A stretch of DNA of 9,947 nucleotides, taken from contig JABJJH010000545.1 of NCBI GenBank assembly GCA_018660965.1, forward strand, positions 1-9,947, written 5' to 3'. The position numbers and the translations under genes were made by a program. This document shows, piece after piece, positions 1 through 6,208 of this stretch. The notes under the pieces were generated by a model that did no database searches, was not told the origin of the DNA, and saw nothing but the letters and a program-made list of their open reading frames with translations. Positions within the stretch are counted from its first letter, which is position 1. Every line of letters begins with the position of its first letter. The DNA comes from Rhodospirillaceae bacterium (lineage in GTDB: Bacteria; Pseudomonadota; Alphaproteobacteria; UBA8366; GCA-2717185).

Positions 1-388
1 CCATGGCGGCGTCGGCGTCAAAAGGCGTTTCCTTGTGCCCCCACCCATTGAACCGCCAGTCACACCCCGCGACAACGCCGTCGCGATTTCGGATGAATGT
101 CGGGCCGGTGTCGCGGGTCCAGGAATCATCCATGGGCATCGGCGCCACGGCTACCGCCTCGCCGCAAAACTCGCGCGCCTGGCCGACCAAATCGGGCCGC
201 GCCAGCATCGTCACCGGCTCGAACCGGGCGATGGCTATGGCGACATCGGCAAAGGTTCGCCGCGCCGCTGGTAAATCAGCGCGCCACAAACTGTCCCGGC
301 ACGGCCACGCCATCCAGCACCGTTCGTGCGACGACCATTCCGCCGGCATCGTATATCCGTCGCTCGCGGGAACCATCAAAGCGCCCAT
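1..388 (-). CDS. aguA: Agmatine deiminase, N-terminal part (runs off the left edge)
   Basis: Reading the minus strand from the ATG at 388 gives 129 uninterrupted codons to the window edge. The product matches the start of the agmatine deiminase / Porphyromonas-type peptidyl-arginine deiminase family: MPAEW at residues 14-18, H21, WMAWP at 25-29, the strongly conserved DDSWTRDTGPTF at 87-98 (substrate-binding Asp/Trp/Arg region) and DWRFNGWG at 110-117. Family members are about 340-370 residues, so roughly two thirds, including the catalytic Cys near the C-terminus, lies outside. Known family reaction: agmatine + water to N-carbamoylputrescine + ammonia, in the cytoplasm, as part of putrescine synthesis or arginine/agmatine breakdown. 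An in-frame stop lies about 50 nt upstream and no other in-frame ATG occurs between them. Met5 is an alternative start, and neither has a clear Shine-Dalgarno sequence. Agmatine deiminase is more likely than a protein-arginine deiminase because no signal peptide is visible. Confidence 0.88.
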   Translation of the reverse strand, partial: MGALMVPASDGYTMPAEWSSHERCWMAWPCRDSLWRADLPAARRTFADVAIAIARFEPVTMLARPDLVGQAREFCGEAVAVAPMPMDDSWTRDTGPTFIRNRDGVVAGCDWRFNGWGHKETPFDADAAM

Positions 389-422
389 GAGACCAACTTG
401 CGCGACATGTTTTCCATTGGTT

Positions 423-464
423 GATACTGGTGGTTAGATACTAACGATCAAATACTGGCGGCAA
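423..464. repeat. Three imperfect 14-nt tandem repeats in the agmatine deiminase leader
   Basis: Three units start at 423 (GATACTGGTGGTTA), 437 (GATACTAACGATCA) and 451 (AATACTGGCGGCAA). All share ATACT in the same register with a 14-nt period, and units 1 and 3 also share ATACTGGnGG. They span the candidate -10 region and start site of the downstream minus-strand gene, so they could be operator half-sites. The match is short and could be chance. Confidence 0.45.
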
Positions 465-475
465 AACGCTGACAA
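447..475 (-). promoter_or_regulatory. Candidate sigma70-type promoter for the agmatine deiminase gene
   Basis: On the minus strand, TTGTCA (470-475, 5 of 6 to TTGACA) is separated by exactly 17 nt from TTTGAT (447-452, 4 of 6 to TATAAT). Transcription would begin near 440, giving a leader of about 50 nt before the ATG at 388. The match is moderate and promoter consensus is loose in alphaproteobacteria, so this is a candidate only. Repeats overlap it on both sides. Confidence 0.35.
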
Positions 476-492
476 ACGTTGACGCGCCGTCA
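464..492. repeat. 10-nt tandem repeat followed by an inverted repeat
   Basis: AAACGCTGAC (464-473) is followed directly by AAACGTTGAC (474-483), identical at 9 of 10 positions. The second copy runs into a perfect inverted repeat TGACG-CGC-CGTCA (480-492). The first copy overlaps the candidate -35 box of the agmatine deiminase promoter. This could be a regulator-binding site; no specific regulator can be named. Confidence 0.4.
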
Positions 493-585
493 GCTGGGGA
501 TTTGGGGAGGAAGCCGCCGACAGCGCGTCAAAAGGAAGACGTCGATAGACGCCGGACTCCGCGCGAAACCACCAACGTCACGAAC

Positions 586-612
586 ACAGGCGGCAACGGG
601 AAGCCTGTTTTT
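586..612 (+). terminator. Weak hairpin with T-run between ald and the agmatine deiminase gene
   Basis: ACAGGC (586-591) and GCCTGT (603-608) form a 6-bp stem around an 11-nt loop, followed by a short run of T on the plus strand. No plus-strand gene precedes it. On the minus strand, where ald ends at 674, the stem is not followed by T residues. A terminator role is therefore doubtful in either direction. Confidence 0.2.
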
Positions 613-673
613 ATGCTGCGCCAACATAGCACGAATTCCGCGCATTCCCTAATTTCCTATGGCGGCGCAAACG

Positions 674-1792
674 TCATTTCGCCAGAACATCCACCGCATC
701 CGAATAAGACAAATCCAGGTCCCGGGCGACCGCTTCGAATGTCAATTGCCCCCGATACACGTTCAGCCCGTTGCGCAGATGCGGATCCGCATTCAACGCC
801 GCCTTGAATCCCTTATTGGCGATGTCGATGGTGTAAGGCAGCGTCGCGTTGTTTAAGGCGAAGGTCGAAGTGCGGGCGACCGCGCCGGGCATATTGGTCA
901 CGCAATAATGCACCACGCCGTGCTCAACATAGGTCGGCGCGTCATGGGACGTGGGACGGGAAGTTTCAAAACATCCGCCTTGATCGATCGCAATATCGAC
1001 CATTACCGAGCCCGGCCGCATCCCCTTCACCCAATCCGCCATCACCAGTTTCGGCGCCGCCGCGCCCGGCACCAGCACCGCGCCTATGACGAGATCGGCG
1101 TCGACCACATGGGTATGGATCGCGTCCACGGTTGAATAGAGCGTATTCAATTGACCGCCGAACCGCATGTCGAGTTCGGCCAGGCGTTCAACCGATTTAT
1201 CCAGCACGGTGACCTTCGCCTCCATCCCCATGGCCATGCGCGCGGCATTGATCCCCGACACGCCGCCGCCAATGATGAGCACCCGCGCGGCGGCGACCCC
1301 CGGAACGCCGCCCAGCAACACGCCGCCGCCGCCCTGTTCCTTTTCCAGATTGTGCGCGCCAACCTGGATGCTCATACGCCCGGCGACCTCGCTCATCGGC
1401 GCCAACAGCGGCAGACCACCCTGTTGACTGGTCACCGTTTCATAGGCGATCCCGACACAGCCCGACCCCAGCATCCCTTCGGTCAAGGGTTTGTCAGCGG
1501 CGAGATGCAGATAGGTGAACAACACCTGACCATCGCGCAGCATGTCGATTTCAACCGTTTGCGGTTCCTTGACCTTGACGATCATCTCAGCGCGGGCGAA
1601 CACGTCGGCGGCGTTTCCGGCTACCTCCGCCCCGGCGTTGCGATAGTCGTCGTCGCTGAAGCCGATGCCGCCGCCCGCATTCGTTTCGACCAGAACCTGA
1701 TGACCGTGATGGGCTAGCTCGCGGACACTGCCCGGCACCAACCCGACACGATACTCTTGGGGTTTTATTTCCTTGGGAACACCGACAAGCAT
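674..1792 (-). CDS. ald: Alanine dehydrogenase
   Basis: The product has 372 residues, the usual length for NAD-dependent alanine dehydrogenase, which interconverts L-alanine and pyruvate plus ammonia in the cytoplasm. The family's key residues fall at their standard numbers: R15 and K75 (pyruvate binding), H96 (acid/base) and D270 (catalytic). The N-terminal catalytic domain starts MLVGVPKEIK. The Rossmann NAD domain has an IIGGGVSG-type glycine loop near 173-180 and D198 at the end of the following strand, the residue that selects NAD over NADP. The ATG at 1792 follows a very strong ribosome binding site (AGGGAGAGGG, 1797-1806), which overlaps the stop codon of the upstream TPR gene. The two stop-to-start positions are 12 nt apart, so ald is probably the last gene of a methyltransferase-TPR-ald operon. 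A distinct promoter inside the TPR gene cannot be excluded. Confidence 0.97.
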   Translation of the reverse strand: MLVGVPKEIKPQEYRVGLVPGSVRELAHHGHQVLVETNAGGGIGFSDDDYRNAGAEVAGNAADVFARAEMIVKVKEPQTVEIDMLRDGQVLFTYLHLAADKPLTEGMLGSGCVGIAYETVTSQQGGLPLLAPMSEVAGRMSIQVGAHNLEKEQGGGGVLLGGVPGVAAARVLIIGGGVSGINAARMAMGMEAKVTVLDKSVERLAELDMRFGGQLNTLYSTVDAIHTHVVDADLVIGAVLVPGAAAPKLVMADWVKGMRPGSVMVDIAIDQGGCFETSRPTSHDAPTYVEHGVVHYCVTNMPGAVARTSTFALNNATLPYTIDIANKGFKAALNADPHLRNGLNVYRGQLTFEAVARDLDLSYSDAVDVLAK

Positions 1793-1804
1793 GACACCCT
1801 CTCC

Positions 1805-3358
1805 CTAACGCAATGATTCAGCATTGAAATTCTCGAACAGTGTAGCAGCGACCCGGTCAATCACACGTGCCCAATCTTCCCCGGCCCCCTTTTCCCCAGC
1901 GCCCTGGCGGAATAATCGCATCGATGGGTACCAGGGACTGTCGTCGCGGTCGCGAAGCCACCGCCAATCCGCCACCATGGGCAAAAGAACCCAGACAGGC
2001 CGTCCCAGCGCGCCCGCGAGATGCGCCGTCGCGGTATCCACTGTGATCAAGAGGTCCAGCGCCATCAAAGCCCGCGCCGTGTCCTGAAAGTCATTCAGGT
2101 CATCCCCCAAATTACGGAATCGCATGTCGGGCGGCGGCGCCTGGTGGGCCGCCGGGCCTTTCTGCACCCCATAAAAGGACAGGTCCGGGCGGACCAGGGG
2201 CGAAAATTCTTCCAAGGCACGGCTTCGGTTCAAATTGTTGGCGTGGCGCGGGTTTCCCGCCCATACCAGTCCGATTTTAGCTCCCGAATCGGCATCTCCC
2301 GAATTAGCATCCAACGCCATAGGGGCCGGGGCTGGTACATACGCCGGAAAATCGCCATTGGGGACGCACTTCAGAATTCCCGGCAAACTCATCAAGGCGC
2401 AATGATAATCGAACGAAACGTCGTCGCCCGGCGCGACAACCCGCGACACGCCCCGGACGCCGCTGAACAACCGGTGCAATTGCGGCGCACATTCGACCAC
2501 TACCCGGGCGCCAAGATCGGCGATATTACCCGCAAACCGCACGAACTGAATGGCGTCCCCGAACCCTTGTTCCGCCCAAAGCAGCACCGTTTTTCCTTCA
2601 ACGGATTCGACGCCTGTCCAGTGTCCCACTGCGGATCTATGGCTGTGTTCGGCACGGCGCAGGCGCCACTCGTGTTCAGGCCACCCGTTTTGAAAATCAC
2701 CATTCATCAGCAGCAATTGCGCATGGGATAGGTGCGCATCGGCGTTTTCCGGGTTCATGGACAAGGCCTGTTCAAAAGCGTCCTGAGCGTCGGCGTATCG
2801 CCCAATCTCGCGTAACGCGACCCCAAGGCTATTCACGTAATCGGCGTGTTCCGTATCCAGACGACAGGCGGATTGCAAAACCGGGATCGCTTCCAGCGGT
2901 CGCGCGAGGGCGACTAGAGCCCTACCCAAATTGCTCAACGCGCCGGGGTCATCGGGACGAAGCTCCAAAGACCGGCGCAGGGCGTCTTCCGCCTGGGCGA
3001 AGCGTCGTTGATCTGTATAAAGCAAACCCAAATTATTGTGCGCATCGGCGTCGTTCGGGTCCAGCGCGACGGCGGTTCGCAGCGCCAATTCCGCATCCTC
3101 CAAGCGCCGCAGGGCGCGAAGCGCAAGACCGAGACTGTTGTGGTAGTTGCCAACGTCCGGATTTAGGCCAATCGCGGTTTCGATGCATCCCACAGCAAGA
3201 TCGTTCCGCCCCTGTTGATGGTGCACCAAACCAAGCAAATGCGACGCGTCGGCGTTGTTCGGATCAGTTTCCAACAGACGCCCATATGCGGCCTCGGCTT
3301 CGGCCAACCGCCCGGCGCGATGCGCCTCCACCGCTTGTTCCAAGGACGGCGCCGTCAT
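1805..3358 (-). CDS. TPR-repeat protein with a C-terminal glycosyltransferase-9-like domain
   Basis: The product has 517 residues. The N-terminal half holds tetratricopeptide repeats with an exact 34-residue period: the inter-repeat turn (DPNNADA, NPDVGNY, DPNDADA, RPDDPGA, DTEHADY, NPENADA) recurs at residues 32, 66, 100, 134, 168 and 202, giving six to seven repeats. From about 250 to 510 it has the layout of TPR-linked GT-B proteins related to ADP-heptose transferases (glycosyltransferase family 9): EQGFGDAIQFVRF at 263-275, GLVWAGNP at 363-370, and DTATAHLAGALGRPVW at 441-456, the nucleotide-sugar-binding type region. No signal peptide or membrane segment is visible, so it is cytoplasmic. 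Inferred role: glycosylation of a surface polysaccharide or of a protein docked by the TPRs; donor and acceptor are unknown. Its ATG overlaps the stop of the methyltransferase gene (TAATG at 3356-3360), which suggests translational coupling and a shared pathway. Confidence 0.88.
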   Translation of the reverse strand: MTAPSLEQAVEAHRAGRLAEAEAAYGRLLETDPNNADASHLLGLVHHQQGRNDLAVGCIETAIGLNPDVGNYHNSLGLALRALRRLEDAELALRTAVALDPNDADAHNNLGLLYTDQRRFAQAEDALRRSLELRPDDPGALSNLGRALVALARPLEAIPVLQSACRLDTEHADYVNSLGVALREIGRYADAQDAFEQALSMNPENADAHLSHAQLLLMNGDFQNGWPEHEWRLRRAEHSHRSAVGHWTGVESVEGKTVLLWAEQGFGDAIQFVRFAGNIADLGARVVVECAPQLHRLFSGVRGVSRVVAPGDDVSFDYHCALMSLPGILKCVPNGDFPAYVPAPAPMALDANSGDADSGAKIGLVWAGNPRHANNLNRSRALEEFSPLVRPDLSFYGVQKGPAAHQAPPPDMRFRNLGDDLNDFQDTARALMALDLLITVDTATAHLAGALGRPVWVLLPMVADWRWLRDRDDSPWYPSMRLFRQGAGEKGAGEDWARVIDRVAATLFENFNAESLR

Positions 3359-4041
3359 TAGTCCGCCGTCGGCGGCTGAATGCCGGTCAATAATGCAAAC
3401 GCATTATTTGGCATTTTACCGGGCAAGGGTTTCCGTCCGCCATGTTCAACCTCGTCCGACGGGCGCTTCCGTATGACGAATTCAATCCCCGCTTCCCCGA
3501 CCGGGGTCAAGGTTTGGTCAAATCGCGGTAGGCCGTACCGATGGGACCAATGCAACAATTCTATTTTCATTACATCGGCCTGTTCACCCAGTGTCGCGAC
3601 CAATTCAACCAGGTTTCGGGAAACGCTGCTCCATGATTTCATTTTGAAAATCGTGAACGTCCATTTGTGATCGGCGTTATAGGTGCTCGGGAATACACCT
3701 TGTTCGTACAAATCCTCATCCGGCACGGTCACCACCAAATGCCCGCCCGGTTTCAAAATTCGAAACCAGTTGCGCAGACCAATTTCGGGATCGACAATAT
3801 GCTCCAGACAATGACTGGAATGCACGAAATCGAAGGTTTCGTCCGCCAAACCCGTCATGTCCTGCGCGTCGCCATCCTTCACATCCCAAACGCGAACGCT
3901 GCTTATCAAGGGGAATAGCTCCACGTACATTGACAACGGGTCGGGCGCACCACCGATATCAACGCTATCGCCGCGAAAATACCGTGTAATAAAATTCGGC
4001 TCATTAAGCCGCCGCATGACTGATTTACTGCATTCCTTCAT
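3358..4041 (-). CDS. Class I SAM-dependent methyltransferase (Methyltransf_11 type)
   Basis: The product has 227 residues. A Rossmann-type methyltransferase core is recognisable: the SAM-binding strand and glycine loop VDIGGAPDP at 27-35, an acidic region around D53-D61 (VWDVKDGDAQDM), the FDFVHSSHCLEHIVDP segment at 71-86 typical of the Methyltransf_11 family, and LKPGGHLVVTVPDED at 96-110. Residues 111-170 probably form the substrate lid. The acceptor cannot be told from sequence. Coupling by a 1-nt stop/start overlap to the TPR-glycosyltransferase gene suggests methylation of a sugar, a lipid-linked glycan or a protein target in surface-structure assembly. The start is uncertain: AGGAA lies directly against the ATG at 4041, closer than normal for a ribosome binding site. 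Met9 (4017) is an in-frame alternative but would shorten the part before motif I only slightly. Confidence 0.85.
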   Translation of the reverse strand: MKECSKSVMRRLNEPNFITRYFRGDSVDIGGAPDPLSMYVELFPLISSVRVWDVKDGDAQDMTGLADETFDFVHSSHCLEHIVDPEIGLRNWFRILKPGGHLVVTVPDEDLYEQGVFPSTYNADHKWTFTIFKMKSWSSVSRNLVELVATLGEQADVMKIELLHWSHRYGLPRFDQTLTPVGEAGIEFVIRKRPSDEVEHGGRKPLPGKMPNNAFALLTGIQPPTAD

Positions 4042-4219
4042 TTCCTGTCGGGCCTTTCAAACGCCAATTCACGCGGAATGGCGATCATAGCGGATTCGCA
4101 CGGCGTTGCGTATGGCGAGAATACGGAAAATCGACTTGATTCTATGGCCTCAATCCTGTGGACTCGCCGCTGTAGAGTGAAATCTCCGAGAATATCATCG
4201 GCTTGGGAGTCAACGACGC
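4042..4219. other. Divergent intergenic region between methyltransferase and hydratase genes
   Basis: This 178-nt gap separates two divergently transcribed genes and must hold at least one promoter in each direction. On the minus strand the best -10-like hexamer is TATGAT, about 50 nt upstream of the methyltransferase start, but it lacks a convincing -35 box. On the plus strand no pair with good spacing stands out. GGGAG at 4205-4209 is the ribosome binding site of the hydratase. I see no small ORF or RNA gene here. Confidence 0.4.
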
Positions 4220-5080
4220 ATGACGGACAACCTGGAACGGTTGAAAGACTGGATCGGCAAGACGGAAACCGTCGAGGAACGCGCCAGCGCCGGACGTATT
4301 CAGGGACTCGCCGCCCTGCTGGACAAAGCCGATGTACCGCGCGAAGGCGACCCTGTTGGGCCCATGGGCCATTGGTGCTATTTCAAACCACGCGTCCGGC
4401 AGTCGGAAGTCGGCCCCGACGGCCATCCCAAGCGCGGTGGGTTCATGCCGCCTGTCCCCTTGCCCCGGCGTATGTTCGGCGGGTTTCGCACGACATACCA
4501 TAAGCCTTTGATCCTGGGCGAAATGATGCGCAAGGAAGCCGAGATCAAATCCGTTCAAATCAAGAATGGGCGAACAGGAACCCTGGTTATCTGCACGGTC
4601 GCCAATCGATTCAGCGGCGAAGCCGGTCTCGCCATTGAGGAAGAGCATGATTTCGTCTACCGCGACAACCCACCGGCGGATGCGAAGGATAGTTCCGGCA
4701 ATAGCGGCAAGACCGCCATGGCCCCGGACGATTTCCAGTTTTCCCGTGAAATTACGCCCGACCCCGTCATGCTGTTTCGGTATTCCGCCTGCACTTTCAA
4801 CGGACACCGTATTCATTACGATTACAAATACGTCACCGAGGTCGAAGGCTACCCCGGATTGATCGTGCATGGGCCGCTCATCGCAACATTCCTCGTGGAG
4901 TTGGGCGTCGAGAATAACCCGAATCGAAAATTGACAAGCTATTCGTTTCAGGCGCGTGCGCCCTTGTTCGGGCATAACCCCTTTACTGTCGCGGGGAAGC
5001 CAACCGCGAGCGGCTGCGACCTGTGGTCCATCACGCCGGAGGGGCGAATTTCAGCCACCGGCGCCGTCGGATTTTCCTAA
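4220..5080 (+). CDS. MaoC/HTD2-like hot-dog acyl-CoA hydratase (mesaconyl-C4-CoA hydratase-like)
   Basis: The product has 286 residues, the size of a two-domain hot-dog hydratase of the HTD2 / mesaconyl-C4-CoA hydratase group. Residues 1-150 form a FAS1-like dehydratase (MaoC N-terminal) domain with the family-typical GPMGHWCYFKP (48-58) and GGFMPPVPLPRRMF (73-86). Residues about 175-286 form the catalytic hot-dog, with NGHRIHYD at 194-201 corresponding to the hydratase-2 catalytic Asp/His region, then GYPGLIVHGPL at 210-220. Family members add water reversibly to 2-enoyl-CoA thioesters, including branched dicarboxylyl-CoAs such as mesaconyl-C4-CoA. Substrate here is inferred only, and no CoA ligase, CoA transferase or lyase lies beside it to narrow it. 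The start at 4220 has GGGAG 10 nt upstream. It is followed by 128 nt of spacer before the next gene, so it may be a single-gene unit. Confidence 0.85.
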   Translation: MTDNLERLKDWIGKTETVEERASAGRIQGLAALLDKADVPREGDPVGPMGHWCYFKPRVRQSEVGPDGHPKRGGFMPPVPLPRRMFGGFRTTYHKPLILGEMMRKEAEIKSVQIKNGRTGTLVICTVANRFSGEAGLAIEEEHDFVYRDNPPADAKDSSGNSGKTAMAPDDFQFSREITPDPVMLFRYSACTFNGHRIHYDYKYVTEVEGYPGLIVHGPLIATFLVELGVENNPNRKLTSYSFQARAPLFGHNPFTVAGKPTASGCDLWSITPEGRISATGAVGFS

Positions 5081-5105
5081 ATACCGGCGATCACCAAAAC
5101 TTTAC

Positions 5106-5115
5106 CCAATATTGG
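5106..5115. promoter_or_regulatory. Palindrome CCAATATTGG upstream of the SCO cassette
   Basis: This is a perfect 10-bp palindrome lying 94 nt upstream of the ATG at 5209, in the only non-coding region preceding the three-gene cassette. It could be an operator or part of a promoter. No regulator family can be named from it, and a 10-bp palindrome can arise by chance. Confidence 0.25.
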
Positions 5116-5176
5116 TTGCGCGGCGTCACCACCATGATTGAGTATAGGGTCGTCGGACAAAGCGTTTGGCGTTGAC

Positions 5177-5190
5177 GCTCAATCTTGAGC
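5177..5190. promoter_or_regulatory. Inverted repeat GCTCAA-TC-TTGAGC ahead of the SCO cassette
   Basis: Two perfect 6-bp arms with a 2-nt spacer lie 18 nt upstream of the ATG at 5209. The position fits an operator or an mRNA leader hairpin close to the ribosome binding site (GGTGA at 5200-5204). A further pair, AGCGT (5161-5165) with ACGCT (5175-5179), would form an alternative, mutually exclusive hairpin. A regulatory role is inference. Confidence 0.3.
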
Positions 5191-5208
5191 CCCACCTTGG
5201 TGACGATA

Positions 5209-5658
5209 ATGAAACGACTATTGGTTCCGACGCTCGCGGGCGCTCTTCTGTTCCTTCTCACCACCCTATCCGCCAGCGCCGCCCAAGGCGCCCAGGGCAA
5301 GGGTGAGCGGGTCAAGATAACCGGCGAAGTCGTCGACAGTTGGTGTTACATCACCGAAATCATGTACCCGGAAGGCTCGGCGCACCACCAATGCGCGCTG
5401 TGGTGCGCCGCGGGCGGCGTTCCGGTCGGCATTTTGGCCGATGACGGTCAGGTTTACATGGTTCTAAAGCTCGGTTCCGACACCACGAATGTCGCCAACC
5501 CGACAATCATGAAAATCCAAAGCCATCGGGTCACCGTCAATGGCGACCTGTATGAACGCGACGGCATAAAGTATTTGTTGGTCGCATCGGTGCTTCAAGA
5601 CGACGGTATCGTGAAAAAAACACACGGTGAATACGGCATCCAGCCTTTCGGGAAATAA
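5209..5658 (+). CDS. Small exported Cys-containing protein, possible metal or thiol-redox role
   Basis: The product has 149 residues and I do not recognise a named family. Residues 1-25 form a clear Sec signal peptide: MKR, a leucine-rich core, then a small-residue end SASAA. The mature part has VVDSWCY at 41-47, HHQC at 59-62 and C66, giving C46 and a C62-x3-C66 pair with adjacent histidines, then GGVPVGILADDG at 69-80 and a second beta-rich stretch (106-130). This looks like a small all-beta, OB-like fold. The Cys/His cluster suggests metal (perhaps copper) or disulfide chemistry in the periplasm. A TTG 24 nt upstream also opens the frame, but the ATG at 5209 fits better: it begins a normal signal peptide and has GGTGA at 5200-5204. 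The next gene starts 4 nt after the stop and appears paralogous; a SCO-type chaperone follows. Confidence 0.8.
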   Translation: MKRLLVPTLAGALLFLLTTLSASAAQGAQGKGERVKITGEVVDSWCYITEIMYPEGSAHHQCALWCAAGGVPVGILADDGQVYMVLKLGSDTTNVANPTIMKIQSHRVTVNGDLYERDGIKYLLVASVLQDDGIVKKTHGEYGIQPFGK

Positions 5659-5662
5659 ACGA

Positions 5663-6208
5663 ATGTTTCGAACAATCATCGTTTCAGCATTAGCGCTGTT
5701 GTGGCTAACCCCCAACCCGGTTCGCGCCGCCGAGGAATGGGGCCTGCCGGAAGAAGAAGTTGTCCGCTTCGAAGCCAAGGTCGTGGATATTCTGTGCGAA
5801 TTGTCGGGCGATTGTCCGGCCCAGTGCGGCGGCGGCAAGCGGCAGTTGGGGTTGCTCAATGCGGAAGGCGTGTTGGTCTTGGCGCTCAAAAACAAGGTTC
5901 CCTTCGCCGGCACGGTCACGGAGCTAATCGATTTTTGCGGAAAACAGGTTGTCGCCGACGGCCTGTTCAGCACGAACCGGGGATATAAGGTTTTCGCGCT
6001 GCAATTCGTTCGCAAGGCGCCGGACGGCAAGTGGCGTGGCGCGAACCGTTTCACCCCCAAATGGGCGAAACAATTTGGCTTCGCGGCGAACGGCCCGGAA
6101 GCGGAACGCTGGTTTGAGAACGACCCCCGCGTCAACGCCATCATAAAGGCCGATGGCAAACTGGGCCTGGGCCCCGCAGTCGATGCGGAATTCCTCAAGA
6201 CCCAGTAA
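5663..6208 (+). CDS. Second exported Cys-containing protein, diverged paralogue of the preceding gene
   Basis: The product has 181 residues, not recognised as a named family. Residues 1-22 form a signal peptide (MFRTIIVSALALLWL, end at VRA). The core aligns with the upstream protein: VVDILC at 40-45 matches its VVDSWC, C51-x3-C55 matches its C-x3-C pair, and the next 21 residues align without gaps (shared GxL, then DG/EG, then LK). A later segment also aligns (here VVADG at 96-100). It has an extra Cys, C92 in DFCGK, where the neighbour has Ser nearby, and it lacks the neighbour's histidines. The C-terminal 60 residues (W and K rich, RFTPKWAKQFG) have no counterpart there. Start: ATG at 5663 with GGGAAA at 5650-5655; a GTG 36 nt upstream is in frame but would spoil the signal peptide. 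Likely periplasmic and co-transcribed with both neighbours. Confidence 0.8.
   Translation: MFRTIIVSALALLWLTPNPVRAAEEWGLPEEEVVRFEAKVVDILCELSGDCPAQCGGGKRQLGLLNAEGVLVLALKNKVPFAGTVTELIDFCGKQVVADGLFSTNRGYKVFALQFVRKAPDGKWRGANRFTPKWAKQFGFAANGPEAERWFENDPRVNAIIKADGKLGLGPAVDAEFLKTQ

Noticed and set aside
3..437. Plus-strand ORF of 144 codons and two overlapping ones near the left edge
   Set aside because: Their products are low-complexity, Arg/Pro/Ser rich and unrecognisable, while the minus strand encodes a clear agmatine deiminase over the same bases.
421..451. TTGAT and ATCAA arms that resemble an FNR/Anr site
   Set aside because: The arms are 21 nt apart rather than the 4 nt required for an FNR-type site.
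1151..1717. Plus-strand ORF of 188 codons inside ald
   Set aside because: It lies opposite a perfectly conserved alanine dehydrogenase frame and its His/Arg-rich product is the usual shadow of a G+C-rich gene.
2021..2731. Plus-strand ORF of 236 codons inside the TPR gene
   Set aside because: It is antisense to the conserved glycosyltransferase-like domain; no recognisable motifs and no ribosome binding site.
4142..4975. Minus-strand ORF of 277 codons opposite the hydratase gene
   Set aside because: The plus-strand frame has the hot-dog hydratase motifs; the antisense product has no coherent family features.
5170..5178. CGTTGACGC shared with the region at 477-485 upstream of the agmatine deiminase gene
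   Set aside because: A 9-nt match between two intergenic regions is too short to call a shared regulatory site without further copies.
5464..6198. Minus-strand ORF of 244 codons opposite the two small secreted-protein genes
   Set aside because: The plus-strand genes have signal peptides, ribosome binding sites and mutual similarity; the antisense product has none of these.
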